NCBI GenBank assembly: GCA_029945375.1
Contig: CM057067.1
Coordinates: 1,922,001-1,986,000 of the forward strand
Direction: 5' to 3'
Origin: Agaricus subrufescens
Taxonomy: Eukaryota; Basidiomycota; Agaricomycetes; Agaricales; Agaricaceae
DNA: 64,000 nucleotides
Every line of letters starts with the position of its first letter. Positions within the stretch are counted from its first letter, which is position 1. A program made the translations under genes and the position numbers. The notes beneath the pieces are model-generated. The model was given only the letters and a program-made list of their open reading frames with translations, made no database searches and was not told where the DNA came from. This document shows, one piece after another, positions 1 through 11,562 of this stretch.

Positions 1-1486
1 TTCTCCATTGCGAATGTTACCTTGTTAATTGGCAAGGTATACACATTCCATGACACGTTCTGGCCTCACCACTGAGATACATCTATCTACAGAGCGAGTA
101 CAGTATATTGCTATTTATGTACGCCTATCATGCAAACCAGTGTCAAGCATCCATGATACTAACTTTTGTCCCTAAAGGTTAGTAGGAGCGCTTAGCCCCG
201 TTCTGGCCTGTAGAGTAGTATTACACATACGAAGGAAATATGCTCAATCGGAACTTAATGGGTTACCTATGAACGGAGGTGGTGGTATGGGTGCTGCACA
301 CGCTCAGAGAAGTTTTATAGAGTAAACATAACGATTGTATGTATGTAGTATGATAAGTCGATCAGAATTAGCCGAGTTCTCAGTCTTGGTGAAGTGTAGA
401 GTCAAATGAGGGCACCCGATGGTCGATCAACGTTCAACAACGTTCACCATTTGCGATTATCTTGACTCCATATCTTGTCTTTCCTATCCCTAAATCGCCC
501 TTCGAGATCGTACAAGGGATTGATCAGCTGCACCTCAAGCAGTCGATCAACATCTCATATTCCATCTCCAACTTCATCGCAGCATTGCAACATCGCACCT
601 CCCCCCTCGTCTAACCAACTATCTAAACACTTTTCACACCTAAGCGTGACGGTACCTATGACACTTTTTTCGTCCCAGAAATTATACAAAACATTCTAAG
701 GGTTCCCGATTGCCAATCATCAAAACCAAGAAAATCAACCTGACCCCTTTTTACGTCTTTTCGCCTTCGGAAAGCCTTCAAAGGCTCCAAAGTTTCTTGA
801 TCCGGAATGTCCAAAGTCTTTGAACCTGGGCCTGATTCCCCTAAGTCATGGCCCCTTAAGGGCCGATCATGATCAATCTAGAATATACCAATTCAACAAA
901 AACGTAAGTGAAAGTGATTTAGATTATCAGTTTTCCTCTAACACTCAGAGAGCGTACTCCTGATATTCACACTTCATCTCTTTGGTCTTCGAAACGTGCC
1001 TAGTCAAGCATCCATTATTATATCTCAAAGACAATGAAAAAAAAGAATTATAGAAAAGAAAGGAAAGGGTTTAATCCTACACTAAAAATCTTTTCCAAAA
1101 CAGTTACGGTATAATTAAAAAAAACGGAATATACGCATAAAAAAAGGGGGAGGACGCAAGATACTAGGAAGTATAAGAGGGTAAAAAGGGGAATCAATAA
1201 CGTTAAGGAGGGGGTGTGGGGGGGAATTACACAATAAATAATATTCCTTAAGAATAGTTGGGAGTAGTGATCGATGGGCTCAAAAAAAAAAAGAAACAGA
1301 ATATAGCATGTATGAATGATGTTATGATGAGTGTATGAATGATGACGATGATGAATGATGAATGACGTTTTGACTTTTGATGAGAAAAGTAAAGAAAGAA
1401 ACTCGATAAAAAAAGAATTAGTCCGGGAGAAAAAAATACAAATCCCCCTGTTATAGAACGAAAAAAAAAAGAAAAAGCAGGTATTG
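1..1486. other. Intergenic region without a recognisable gene
   Basis: I see no convincing coding region, tRNA or repeat here. The short open frames near 475-699 and 1248-1541 are low-complexity and show no family motif. The stretch 1020-1480 is A-rich on the plus strand and probably contains the 3' untranslated region and terminator of the minus-strand gene ending at 1487. Confidence 0.5.
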
Positions 1487-3179
1487 TTATCCGAATGGCG
1501 GGGTAGGTGTTTGCGGTCTTGAAGATACCTTCTTCCACCAACCTTTCATTCTCCCTCCAGTGCCGTTAGAGCCAACACTATTCGTTCGCATGCTCTTCCG
1601 GTAAGCGGGATGACTGTTATGCGAATGTCCGTTATGCGAATGTCCGCTATGCGACATTGTGTTTGAGCCGGTGGAACTTCCAGTTGTACTACTTTCGGTG
1701 CTGTATAATGAGGCCACTTCGGCGGGCCGCCGTGGCTGTTGCAAGACGGCGAATTCGGATAATGATGATGGGGGGCGCGACGCGGGCGCCGAAGTAGTCG
1801 TCAATCCCAACCCTAGAGTATCCTCTGTGATTCGGTTGGGTTTGGTACCCAGAGTTGATGATAGTGGTATCGGTGGTGCGGGTTTCGGGATGTATATTGT
1901 AAAGGGACTTTCACATCTGGGTTCCATAGTCCTGACGGGGTTGAATATAGCTTCGATTAGAGTTTCTGTGGTTTTGGTGCCATAGGCTAATGGAAGACGC
2001 TCGACGTCGAATGCGGGGGTGGAGGGACATAGGTCTTGTTGTTGGATACCAGTGAGCGCGTGACGGCTTTCTTCTTCGTAATCACTGTCTGGCTCTACAA
2101 TGTCGTAATCTTCGGGGTTGCGTGGAAGCTGTGCTCTTCGACTCGCACATGTCCCGAACAAATCCAGTTCAAGTTCTTCTTGATTGGAGTATGGGCCGTA
2201 TAAATCGACCCCGTGATGGACAGTACTGTGTGCGGCTCTGGATCTGTTGAGTTCGCCGGAGAGGTAATTCGAGAGTCCATTGAGAATTTCGCCTTTGGGT
2301 AATGGAGGGGGTATGTAATTGCTTTCGCCAGAGATATATTCGAGTTCGATGGTGAGCTAAGGGCGAAGGGTTAGGTTGGGTGCTGGGGAAAAAGAGCAGG
2401 GGGGGAGCATTTACCCGGAGTGTGGCGTTGGTTCTGCTTTCTCTTAATAGATACCGCCGGTCTACAAGACCGTGACCAACGTACTCCGAGAGGTTGAGGT
2501 ATAAGGCGCCGAGACGATGGAGTTCAGGATGGAGCAGATCGTCATCAGGTGGAATACGCTGCATGACGACGAGTTTTAAGGGACAGGGTAAAATAGAACC
2601 GGTTTCGCGATCGATGTCGAGGCGAATCGGAGTGGACAGCGTGTAGTTCCAATGCACGGAGTGATCTTTGAGGTCCAGGTACGGAGTGTATCCACGGGGA
2701 GTAGAATTTTGATGGGTAAATGACGTGGTTGTGGCCGCGGTCGCTGGGGGAGAGGGTAGGGGGACAACGGCCGACTTGGGGGAATCTGGGCAGGTCCTGG
2801 GAGGCTGGAGCTGGAGGTATAGCGCGGGATTGGAGGTATTGGCGGCGTTGGACGAAAAGGGGGTATTGGGGGTAAGTGGTTCGAGGTGGGTGCTGACTAC
2901 GGGCGAGCGGGTATTGCTGGAGGAGTCGCTGGAGGAGGAGCCGGTGGAGACGACGAGGGCAGGCGGGGAGGTGGCGTCGAGATCATCCCTGCGTTTGTCG
3001 CCGTTCTTGGATCTGGTCTTGACGATGCCAAGGATGCCGGGCCTGGTGGAGTGGACGTTCTTGAACTTCCAGCGGACGGCGAGCTGGCCGGCGAGAAAGG
3101 GAACGTTGTCGATCTGCTGGACGAGGACGGAGGCGCGGAAGAAGGAGTGTTTGGGCATGAAGTGCGGGGTGAGGGGCAT
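1487..3179 (-). CDS. NT-C2 (EEIG1/EHBP1 N-terminal C2-like) domain protein
   Basis: Two exons, 3179-2415 and 2356-1487, are joined in phase across a 58-nt GT..AG intron. The first ~200 residues match the NT-C2 pattern: a basic start, then [19 protein letters not shown] and VRWKFKN, a serine/proline-rich insert, then [22 protein letters not shown] and [13 protein letters not shown] with RRYLLRES. Such domains are thought to bind membranes or act as adaptors in endocytic trafficking. The C-terminal half is low-complexity, rich in Ser, Pro and His/Gly repeats, and ends in a basic tryptophan-containing tail. The frame stays open upstream to 3341, but the family-like sequence begins at the Met at 3179, so I chose that start. 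A Met seven codons on (3158) is also possible. The gene is head to head with GWT1. Family call fairly sure; the exact cellular role is unknown. Confidence 0.75.
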
Positions 3180-3224
3180 GGGAGGGGGAGACGGGCATGG
3201 TGCCGTCACGGTGACCGTCACGCG

Positions 3225-5075
3225 ATGTACAAGTCTGCCAAGGTCGCGTTTGTCTCGGGCACCACGGGCTCGACGCTCAGCCATGTCGCCCTCCTCTCCC
3301 TCGCCGCGCCGGTCAGTCGCATGTTTTTGGGTTATAAACACTCACCGACACCCGCCCAGCTCTCCGTCGCGCTCTGCGCCGCCCTCGCGACCCGCCAGCC
3401 CCAGCGCACCCGCGGCCTCGCCAGCCAATGGCTCCTCCTCGTCCTCCCCGTGCTGCTCTCCATGACCCTCTTTGCCACATCGCCGCTCGCCCTCGCCCTC
3501 CTCACCGCCGCACCCACCGCGTGCCTCCTCTGTCTTCCTCGCCGGCACGCCACCTCCCCGCTGCCCTCCTCTTCTCCCCCTTCTTCCAAGGAACAGCCCC
3601 CGCGCTTCCCCTTCATGCACGCGCTCACAGTCTACAGGGCACACATGATGCTCATCACAGTTCTCGCCATTCTCGCCGTCGATTTTCCCGTGTTTCCCCG
3701 TATGTTAGCCAAGTGTGAATCGTTCGGAGTATCCTTTGTGCGTCCTGCCTCTCTTCACACCACAAAGCACCCCAAACCCCCTCTTCTAGATGGATCTCGG
3801 CGTCGGATCTTTTGTCTTTTCCCAGGGTCTCGTCTCTGCCATACCCTTTGTTTCCCAACCACACTATCTTCTCGAGCCCACTATTAATAAACTGACCAAG
3901 ACTATTCGCAAGACCCTACCAATCCTTGCACTAGGATTAATCCGCGTGGCACTCGTCAAGGGTACTGACTATCCTGTGGGTACCTCCTATTCCAATCGCA
4001 CAATGTGCTCACCAGCGTCCAGGAGCACGTTACCGAGTATGGCGTCCATTGGAACTTTTTCCTCACCCTCGCGATCGTCCCAGTACTTCAAGTCTCCCTT
4101 CATCCCCTCTTGGCCAGATACCCAATATCCCTCATCGGTTTACTCATCGCACTCTGTAAGTCTACCGTGTCTCCCTTTTAGCCACGACTCACCAATCGGC
4201 GACAGTCCAACAAATTCTCTTGTCCCTATTCAACCTCGAAGCTTACATCCTCACCTCTCCTCGCACTGCCAATCTCATCTCCTCCAACAAAGAAGGCCTA
4301 GTCTCTCTCACCGGCTATCTCGCAATCCACATCCTCGGTCTATCCACCGGAACATTAGTCTTACCTTATTCTCCCTCTTTTTTCCGCCGCCATCAAAAAG
4401 CCATCGCCGGAGGAACCAAACCACCTGTATTCGACCAACCTCAGTCACGATATCGACAAACAGATAAAACTGCCGTCGAGTTGGTTTCGTATGCTGTTGT
4501 CTGGTGGGTGCTCTTGGGAATCGCCAAGGTTTTACAAGTCGGTGGGAAATGGTACGATGCGCAAGGTGGTGGTGTATCCAGACGCATGGTTCGTTGTCTT
4601 TTTTTACCCTCGGTTCTTTTTTTTCTTATTCTGTCGCTAGACGAATTTACCGTATATCCTATGGGTTGCAGCGTATAACACTTCGTTCTTCCTCGGCTAT
4701 CTATTATTACTAGACATGTTTTTCTTTCCGCAACCGATACCTCGCAAAAAGGAATACCTCAAGAATGGTAGTGCTAATGATGACGTTGGCGTTCATCAAG
4801 AAACCACAGAGACATTTACATTGTTGACGGCTATCAATCGACATAGCTTGTCTATATTTTTGCTTGTACAGTTCCCTCATTCCCATCTCTTTTATCTTTT
4901 TGTTGATTTTGGTTTTTTTTAGGCGAATCTATTAACTGGAGGAATTAATCTGACGATTCAGACGATGTATGTTTCGGATGGGTGGGCTATGGGTATATTG
5001 TCGGTGTATAGCATGGTTGTTAGTGCTGTTGCTTGGAATTTGGAGGTGTATAGGAAGAAGAGGGAGAAGGAGTAG
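3225..5075 (+). CDS. GWT1: GPI-anchored wall transfer protein 1 (glucosaminyl-PI inositol acyltransferase)
   Basis: Gwt1/PIG-W adds an acyl chain to the inositol of GlcN-PI, an early step of GPI-anchor synthesis in the ER membrane. Six exons splice in phase to about 530 residues, normal for the family: 3225-3737, 3790-3975, 4023-4155, 4206-4588, 4641-4865 and 4923-5075. Family hallmarks read directly: [10 protein letters not shown] near the start, [23 protein letters not shown] followed by [11 protein letters not shown], then [13 protein letters not shown] across the first intron, [29 protein letters not shown], and near the end [12 protein letters not shown] and [13 protein letters not shown] then [10 protein letters not shown]. 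Many hydrophobic segments fit a polytopic protein. The start gives the expected short cytosolic N-terminus. The product is the known target of isothiazole-type antifungals of the gepinacin/manogepix class. Its promoter must overlap the 5' end of the divergent NT-C2 gene. Confidence 0.95.
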
Positions 5076-5311
5076 GTGATTTTGAGCGTTGTGCTGGTAT
5101 ATATAGAGTGTGTGATTTCTCTTAGATTTTTTTGAGGGTCTCCCATAGGTTTTTCATAATATTTCAGATTAGTACAATATAGATATGATACAACACTCCG
5201 AAAGTCGAATAACAAAGAACAAGGGACAGCAAAGGGAAAACAATTGAAAGTCTACATACACACACATACATATTCCACCAAAAAATTAAATGTCATGCGA
5301 GGGTATATGGT

Positions 5312-7542
5312 TTATTGTGTTGTTGAGAGTTCGAGTTTGGTTTCCGATTTCGAGTTTTGGGATTTGAGTAGTCCCGATTGAGTAGACTCGTTTTGGAATT
5401 GTGTGTGCGAGTCTGAAGCGTATGGGGACGACGAGTATGCTGATGATGTCGTTGTTGATGTCCAGTTTGTCGAAGATAATTGTATCTAGAAGAATTGTCA
5501 GTATCGAAGAGGAAGTATGTGTGTGTGTGTTGTGTGGCGCCCTCTTACATTATTTCTTTCACTTGACGTTGTGCCGCCTTGACTGGCACCGTTAGTATTA
5601 GTATTAGTATTATGGCTGTGGCCTGTTCTTCCTCCTGATGCTGTAGGGAATGATACAGTGAAAGAGTGGGGGTACACCCGATCAGAAGATAGTTCGTCCG
5701 AAACCATATTCCGAGCATTCAAACTGTATAAAGGTTATCAATGATATATATATAGAGAGAGAGGAGAGATTTCTTACCATGCTAGAAACGTGTTGGCGTA
5801 CACTAAAAATGTTTAAAAAAAATTCAGTTGGGTAAAAAAAAAAAATGGGAGAAGAAACTTACGATTGCCGACGATGTCGAATACGGTGAGTTGATAAAAG
5901 TTGAGTGTCTTCCAACCACGGTAGTTTGCCTGTATGAGAGATGGTTGGTTACTTAGAAATAAGATTGAAAAAAGATTTTTTTTTTTTTCTTACGAGGATA
6001 AGAACGACGACATCAGCCAAACTTATTTGATTTATCAATTGTTGTGCGTATTTGGTGATAAAACCGTTTTTACGCACCTGGTGAGTAATCCTAGATTTAC
6101 AGCATAATATATCAATTTCTTTAATAGATGACTCGTCCTAAGAAGGAATCAGAATCCTTGAAAGAAAAAAAAGTCTCGCAACACGTACCTCGGGAATTCA
6201 GATTTATTGGTTGTGAAGAATTTAACGAGGGCTCCGGTGATTAGCCAGTCGGCACCGATGGCACAAGCGAGAGCTGCTGTTGCATATCGCTGTTTAAAAA
6301 AGAAAACAAGCGACCAGGATTCATGAATTTTGATTAGCGACGAGTTGTGATTCTTCTTACCGAAGGTTCCCCATGTAGGATAGCGACATAATTTGATTCT
6401 AGAACACTAAGTTTTTTTCGGGTTAGTGGACCCACGTTTCAAGCGTAGCAGATAGATGGCGTTGTACTCACGACAGGATGTAGGCAACTAGAATAATGAT
6501 AATCTGATCGTTAGCAATGGATGTAAAAAAACTTTTTTTTTTTTTTTTTTGATTGTGATTGACAGATATAAAAGCACTGACTGACCTGTACCCATTGCGA
6601 AATCGCCTAGCGCGAATAGAGCCTGATCAGAAGGGTGGTATCGGAAAAGGGCTCAACAATGATGAGAAGGATGATGGATACGAACGATGAGAATGCAGAG
6701 AATTTTAGCCTGGCCGTAAGTTGCTGATGTGATGGATGTAAGATAAATATATGCTATGGGGCGGTGGAACATAGACGCTGACCTTGCCACACTTTTTTGA
6801 TGAAGAAACCATGGACTGCCAGCTCGACAGTGTTCTACTCAGGTAGAGTCACATAGATGAAAAAAAAAGCAGACGGTAGCTGTGTATAGGACTAACCGTC
6901 AACATAATCATCAGTTTCATGCTCCTGAAGAAGAAAAAAAAAGAAGCCCTTTGTTCTGTTATAGTCCCTGACCGTTGATTCCGTGGACATACCATACAGG
7001 GCTTAGTAGGGCCAATGGATTTCCCCAATGTTTCACGGTATAGTAATACCCGACGTGAACTGAGATAGCCGAGCGAAGAATTTCCAGTGTCCTGTCAACC
7101 CAAAAACAACGTAGAGTTGACTAATCAGCTTTTTTGAACGAATGGCAAGGCAACGATGTGATCTCATGATCACTATTCACTGCCTCTCTCTCTTTTTTGG
7201 CTTACCAAACGAATGCGACCTGTCAACTGAGTTGTCAACGACATGGGGTATGCATGTATGGGGGCGAAAAAACGTGGTTGGGATTTACACTTACGAGAAT
7301 CTTTAGGTATATGGTGTCTTGTGGGTATTTGTGAAAGTAGAGCCAGGCTTGTAGGGTCGTTACGCCCGTTAGTCTTGTTGAGTGAGTGAGTGCTGTGTGT
7401 TGGGGGTGCAGGGTGGGGTTTTGGCGTACCCGACGCAGGTGATGGCGCCCAGGAAGAAGGATCCGATTGTAGGTTCAAGATCGAAGAGAGGTGCGAGTGG
7501 GTCGGACGCAGAGCCAGTTTTAGTGAAGGGTAAGGAGTCCAT
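5312..7542 (-). CDS. DUF6534 family seven-transmembrane-like protein, copy A
   Basis: A gene of about twelve short exons whose pieces match the mushroom-expanded DUF6534 family of integral membrane proteins of unknown function. It starts at the ATG at 7542 with LDLEPTIGSFFLGA, preceded by a short polar lead. It continues with an LTGVTTLQAWLYFHKYP block, a 14-nt micro-exon (7219-7206) encoding VAFV and part of W, a WTLEILRSAISVHVGYYY block, AVHGFFIKKVW, FALGDFAMG, SNYVAILHGE, CAIGADWLITGAL, an LNAR motif and a Ser/Thr-rich tail ending at a TAA at 5312. All exons I checked stay in frame. The family is usually about 300-350 residues with hydrophobic helices. Paralogous to 9191-11355. Some internal splice sites, especially in the FALGDFAMG exon, are uncertain. 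Confidence 0.75.
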
Positions 7543-7742
7543 GGGGAGTGGGGCTTGTTAATTAAGAGTGAGAGTGCAACTTCGAGAGCTTATATATGGA
7601 GGATGGCAGCGGAGGTCGGAAGGCATTCTCGGATACTGAATGGGGTTGCCAGCCGAGGTCGTCACAGCATCTTATCTTATCTGTGCACGTGCCCGGGGCT
7701 GGCAGTGAAGTGAGATGATCAGCGCTGAGCGGATGGCCAGTC

Positions 7743-8664
7743 GTGAGCTCGACGTCGACTGCCTACCCGCCGCCCAGAGCCTTGCCCTCGGCTCCAGACA
7801 GCCTCTGATCTGTCTCCGTCTCCTTCTTCCCCCCCATCTCTTCCTCTCTTAGCTCTACCGCCGTGGCCTCATCATCCCCTCTCTTACGCTGCCCTCTGGC
7901 CTCAGGCGCCCAACTACATTTGGCAAAACGATAGGATTTTCACGTATAGTCGTCGTAGAGAATCAAGGTGCTGGAAAGACCTTCCTCACCAACCTCCTGT
8001 TGGAGGACAACGAAGCTGCGGTCAATTTGGGGACTTGAGAGGACACCGAGCACGGCAAGGTCTTGTATGCCTCGACAGACTGGATGAACATAGGGATGAT
8101 CATGGGCTGAAGTGCTGTATCCCGACTACCCGTCTTTCTCGCTCGTTGCCAGTCTCCTCTCCTCGTCCTCGACACCCCTCTTCACCGTCATGATCTTTCT
8201 CCTCCCATCTAGTGAGTTGATGCCGCATTTGTGCTACAACAAGTTAACAACCTTGTAGTAGCCCTTACTATTTTTGAGCTCCTACTTATCAAGGCAGTGG
8301 GTACCGAGATACCCTTGATTGTTCTGCCTCGCTTACACTCCCCTCCTCAAGATCCCTTGCTACTTGACGAACTGTCAACTTTCCATCCATCAACAACTGT
8401 TGCTTTACGCTCCGGTCTCTTCAACTCTCCAGATATCTCCCCCGTCTTACGCGGCTTACGCGGCGAAGCGACAGGCCGTTTCCTCAAATAGCATGAAAGT
8501 CGAACATATGACCACGCATATCAAACCTAGAACCTCCTTGCCTCAATATTCTCACCTTTGTACTTTGAAGACTTCAGCTTTAACTCAATGGGATAAAGAG
8601 AAGTGGGAAACAGAACATCTCATTTATTTTTTCTCATGATGTTGCCAGACATGTCATCACGAGA
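7743..8664 (+). pseudogene. Decayed copy of the P-loop NTPase gene
   Basis: This region aligns with the intact gene at 11563-13074 but cannot encode it. The start codon context GCCATGAGCTCG of the intact copy is GTCGTGAGCTCG here, so the ATG is gone. The proline-rich 5' part is shortened. The codon region following VDFGTWED reads through a TGA, and a segment covering the end of exon 1 and start of exon 2 is deleted near 8095-8130. The second intron and the LIVLPRLHSPPQD block (about 8280-8350) are still recognisable, and similarity ends near 8664. It belongs to duplication copy A and probably degenerated after duplication because the other copy stayed functional. Confidence 0.8.
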
Positions 8665-8666
8665 CA

Positions 8667-8745
8667 AACCTCCTGTTGGAGGACAGTGAAGCCGTGGTAG
8701 TTTACGGGACTTAAGAGGACACCGAGCACGGCAGGGTCTTGTATA
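8667..8745 (+). pseudogene. Second stray fragment of the P-loop NTPase exon
   Basis: Directly behind the pseudogene, sequence equivalent to the middle of exon 1 (LLLEDNEAVVDFGTWEDTEHG in the intact gene, about 11886-11965) appears again, with an in-frame TAA at the Trp-Glu position. The junction joins sequence like 12735 to sequence like 11886, so part of exon 1 was copied a second time downstream of exon 3. No coding capacity remains. Confidence 0.65.
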
Positions 8746-9154
8746 TACATAATGGATGGCTTTCTGTAATGCTAGACCATAAGTTATTAGTAGATTTCAT
8801 TAGATTTTATTTTTCAAACCTCACAGTCTAAGAGAAAGTCTGTTGAGCCGTAACCCACGTACATATATATACAGATTAGTTAATAGACACAGATAGGTCA
8901 ATTGACCCCCAGTGTGTTGAGCGGCTCTGGCAACATTGTAGATGGACTCTTTGCAGCCTCTTTGCAGTTGGGCAAATCCAATACATATATTTATATCAGC
9001 AACAAAGCCCTCCAAAGAAATGTGTTTTCTATAATTTTAAGATCTGCTGGCAAAAGTACTCGATACATCCATTGGCATTTCCGGCAAAAGGTCTAGAATC
9101 TACGAAGTTTTAGAGAATTTTAGAATCTAGCACTACAGAAAGTCATCCATCATT
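8746..9154. other. Intergenic, no feature seen
   Basis: AT-rich spacer between the two duplication copies. No open frame with family similarity, no tRNA and no repeat was recognised. Confidence 0.5.
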
Positions 9155-9190
9155 CCACCACAAAAAAAAATGCCGTGCGGGGTATATGGT

Positions 9191-11355
9191 TTATTGTGTT
9201 GTTGGGAGTTTGAGTTTGGTATCAGAGTTGAAGTTTTGGGATTCGAGTAGCGCTGGTTGGGTAGACTCGTTTGAGAGTTGCTTACGCGAATCGAAAGCGT
9301 ATGGCAATGACAATGTTGTTGTTGCGCTTGATGTCCAATTTGTCGAAGATGATTGGATCTATAAGATTAATAATCATTAGTATAATTTGATGAATGGTAT
9401 GTGTGGTATTCTTACATTATCTCTTTCACATGATAATATGTCGCCACGACTGGCGCTATTATTGGCATGAATGGTATCACTATGACTTGTTCCTCTTCCT
9501 GCTTCTGTATTAAATAGTACAGTGGAAGCATGGTGGTATATCTGATCAGAACATAATTCTTCCGAAACCATTTTCCTCGCATTTAAACTATAACATGGTA
9601 AAGGCTATCAATGAGAAATACATATATTGAGGGGGAACTTCTTACCACGCTAGAAACGTATTGGCATACACTAGTTTTTTTATTTGTGTTTAGATAGTAA
9701 AACAAAAAAATGAGGAGACTTACGATTGCCGACGATGTCGAATACAGTGAGTTGATAAAAGTTGAGCGTTTTGAAACCGGGATAGTTTGCCTTTTTGTGT
9801 ACGTCATATGAGATGGTTGATTAATTAAAAACAATTGAAAAAAAAATTATTTTTCTTACGAGGATGAGAACGACGACATCAGCCAAACTTGTTGATTTTT
9901 CAGTTGTTGTGCATATTGGTGATAGAGCCATTTACGCACCTGGTGAGCAACCCCATATTTACAGCATAATATATTAATTTCTTTAAGAGATGACTCGTCC
10001 TAGTGAAAGACATCAGAACCCCTGATTGCATTAGAAAATATTTTTTCGTTACATACCTCGGGAATTCGGATTTATTAGATCTGAAGAATTTGACCAGTGC
10101 GCCGGTGATTAACCAATCTGCACCAATGGCACAAGCAAGAGCTGCTGTCGCACATCGCTGTAAAAAAAAAAAAAAAAACAGCCAACATTCATGAAGTTTG
10201 ATTAGCGATGAGAGATTTGTGAGATCTCTTACTGCAGGTCCTCCGTGGATGATGGCGACATAGTCTGATTCTAGAACACTAAGTTTTTTCAAGTCAGTAG
10301 ATATACATCTCAAGCGGATGGCTTGGTACTCACGACAGGACGTAGGCAACTATGATATTGATGATCCGATCGTTAGCGACGAATGTACAAGCTTTTGATT
10401 GACAGGGCATTAAAAACTGACCTGTACCCATTGCAAAATCGCCTAGCGCGAATATAGTCTGATCAGAAGATTGTTGTCGATAGGGGGTTCCAAATGATGA
10501 GAAAAGATGATGGATACGGACGATCAGAATGCAGAGAATCTTGGCTTGGCCGTAAGTTGCTGATGTGATGGATGTAAGATATATATATGTTTTATAACTG
10601 TGGAAAGATACTGACCTAGCCACACTTTTTTGATGAAGAAGCCATGAACCGCCAGTTCGACAATGTTCTACTCAGTTTCAGTCACAAACATGAAAAAGAA
10701 GATGATAGCAGTGCATACTAACAGTCAATATAATCATCAGTTTCATACTCCTGAAGAAAAAAATCACGCTTTACTATAGTTTGGTGATTGTTGATTCCGT
10801 AAACATACCAGACAAGATTTTTTAGGGCTAAAGGATTACCCCAATGTTCCACACTATAATAGTACCCGACGTGGACCGAGATAGCTGAACGAAGAATCTC
10901 TAGTGTCCTGTCAAACCAAAAAAAATCACAACGTAGAGTGACTGATTAGCTTTTTGAACGAATATCAAGCAACGATGCGATCGTGGGATCACCATCCACT
11001 GCTTCTCTTTTGGCTTACCAAACAAAGGCCACCTGCCAAGTGAGTTGTCAACGACATTGGACTATGTGCGCATGCAAAACAACGTGGTCGATATTTGCAC
11101 TTACGAGAATCTTTAGGTATATGGTGTCTTGTGGGTATTTATGAAAGTAGAGCCAGGCTTGTAGAGTAGTTACGCCCGTCAGTCTTGTTGAGCGGGTGAG
11201 TGCTGTATGTTGGAGATGTACGGTGGTGCTTTGGCGTACCCAACGCTGGCGATGGCGCCCAGGAAGAAGGAACCGATTGTAGGTTCAAGATCGAGGAGGG
11301 GTGCGAGTGGGTCCGAGGATGCGGAGCTAGGTTTAGGGAAAGGTAAGGAGTCCAT
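9191..11355 (-). CDS. DUF6534 family seven-transmembrane-like protein, copy B
   Basis: Same exon structure as the paralogue at 5312-7542. Exon 1 (11355-11240) contains LLDLEPTIGSFFLGAIA. Exon 2 (11183-11105) encodes LTGVTTLQAWLYFHKYPQD. A 14-nt micro-exon (11032-11019) gives VAFV plus two bases of Trp. Further blocks are WTLEILRSAISVHVGYYY, WSMKLMIILT, AVHGFFIKKVWL, FALGDFAMG, VLESDYVAIIHGGP, CAIGADWLITGAL, LLKKLIYYAVNMGLLT, LADVVVLIL and LNARKMVSEEL, then a Ser/Thr/Gln-rich cytosolic tail ending at 9191. The hydrophobic blocks suggest six to seven membrane spans. No enzymatic motif is visible. Function unknown; a receptor-like or transporter-like role is only a guess. It shares a ~207-bp divergent promoter region with the NTPase gene. 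Confidence 0.75.
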
Positions 11356-11562
11356 GGGTAGTGAGGATTTTTTTCAATTAAGAGTGAGAGAGCAACATCC
11401 AGATGGCTTATATACGGAGGAATGCAAATGAGCGCCAAGGCCGGAAAGCATTCTCGGACAGTGAATGGGGTTGCCCGGGGGTGGCCACCGCATCTTATCT
11501 TATCTGGGCACGTGGCTGGGGGGTGGCAGATGAAGCGAGATGATCAGCGCGGACGGCCAGCC
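11356..11562. promoter_or_regulatory. Shared divergent intergenic promoter region
   Basis: About 207 bp separate the ATG of the minus-strand DUF6534 gene (11355) and the ATG of the plus-strand NTPase gene (11563). Both must start within it. The core TTATATACGG near 11410 could serve as a TATA-like element. The equivalent region in copy A is 7543-7742. Confidence 0.45.

Larger units (their letters stand above)
5270..8664. repeat. Segmental duplication, copy A
   Basis: This stretch aligns by eye with 9155-12740, a shift of about 3.85 kb. Both start in similar sequence just 3' of a DUF6534 gene (CATTCCACCA then A-rich, then a GGGTATATGG block). Both contain the whole DUF6534 gene with the same intron positions, a short divergent intergenic region, and a P-loop NTPase gene. 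Copy A carries the intact membrane-protein gene and a broken NTPase. Confidence 0.85.

Noticed and set aside
2725..3465. Long plus-strand open frames opposite the NT-C2 gene
   Set aside because: They are antisense shadows of a GC-rich, Ser/Pro-coding exon, show low-complexity sequence and contradict the clear NT-C2 domain on the other strand.
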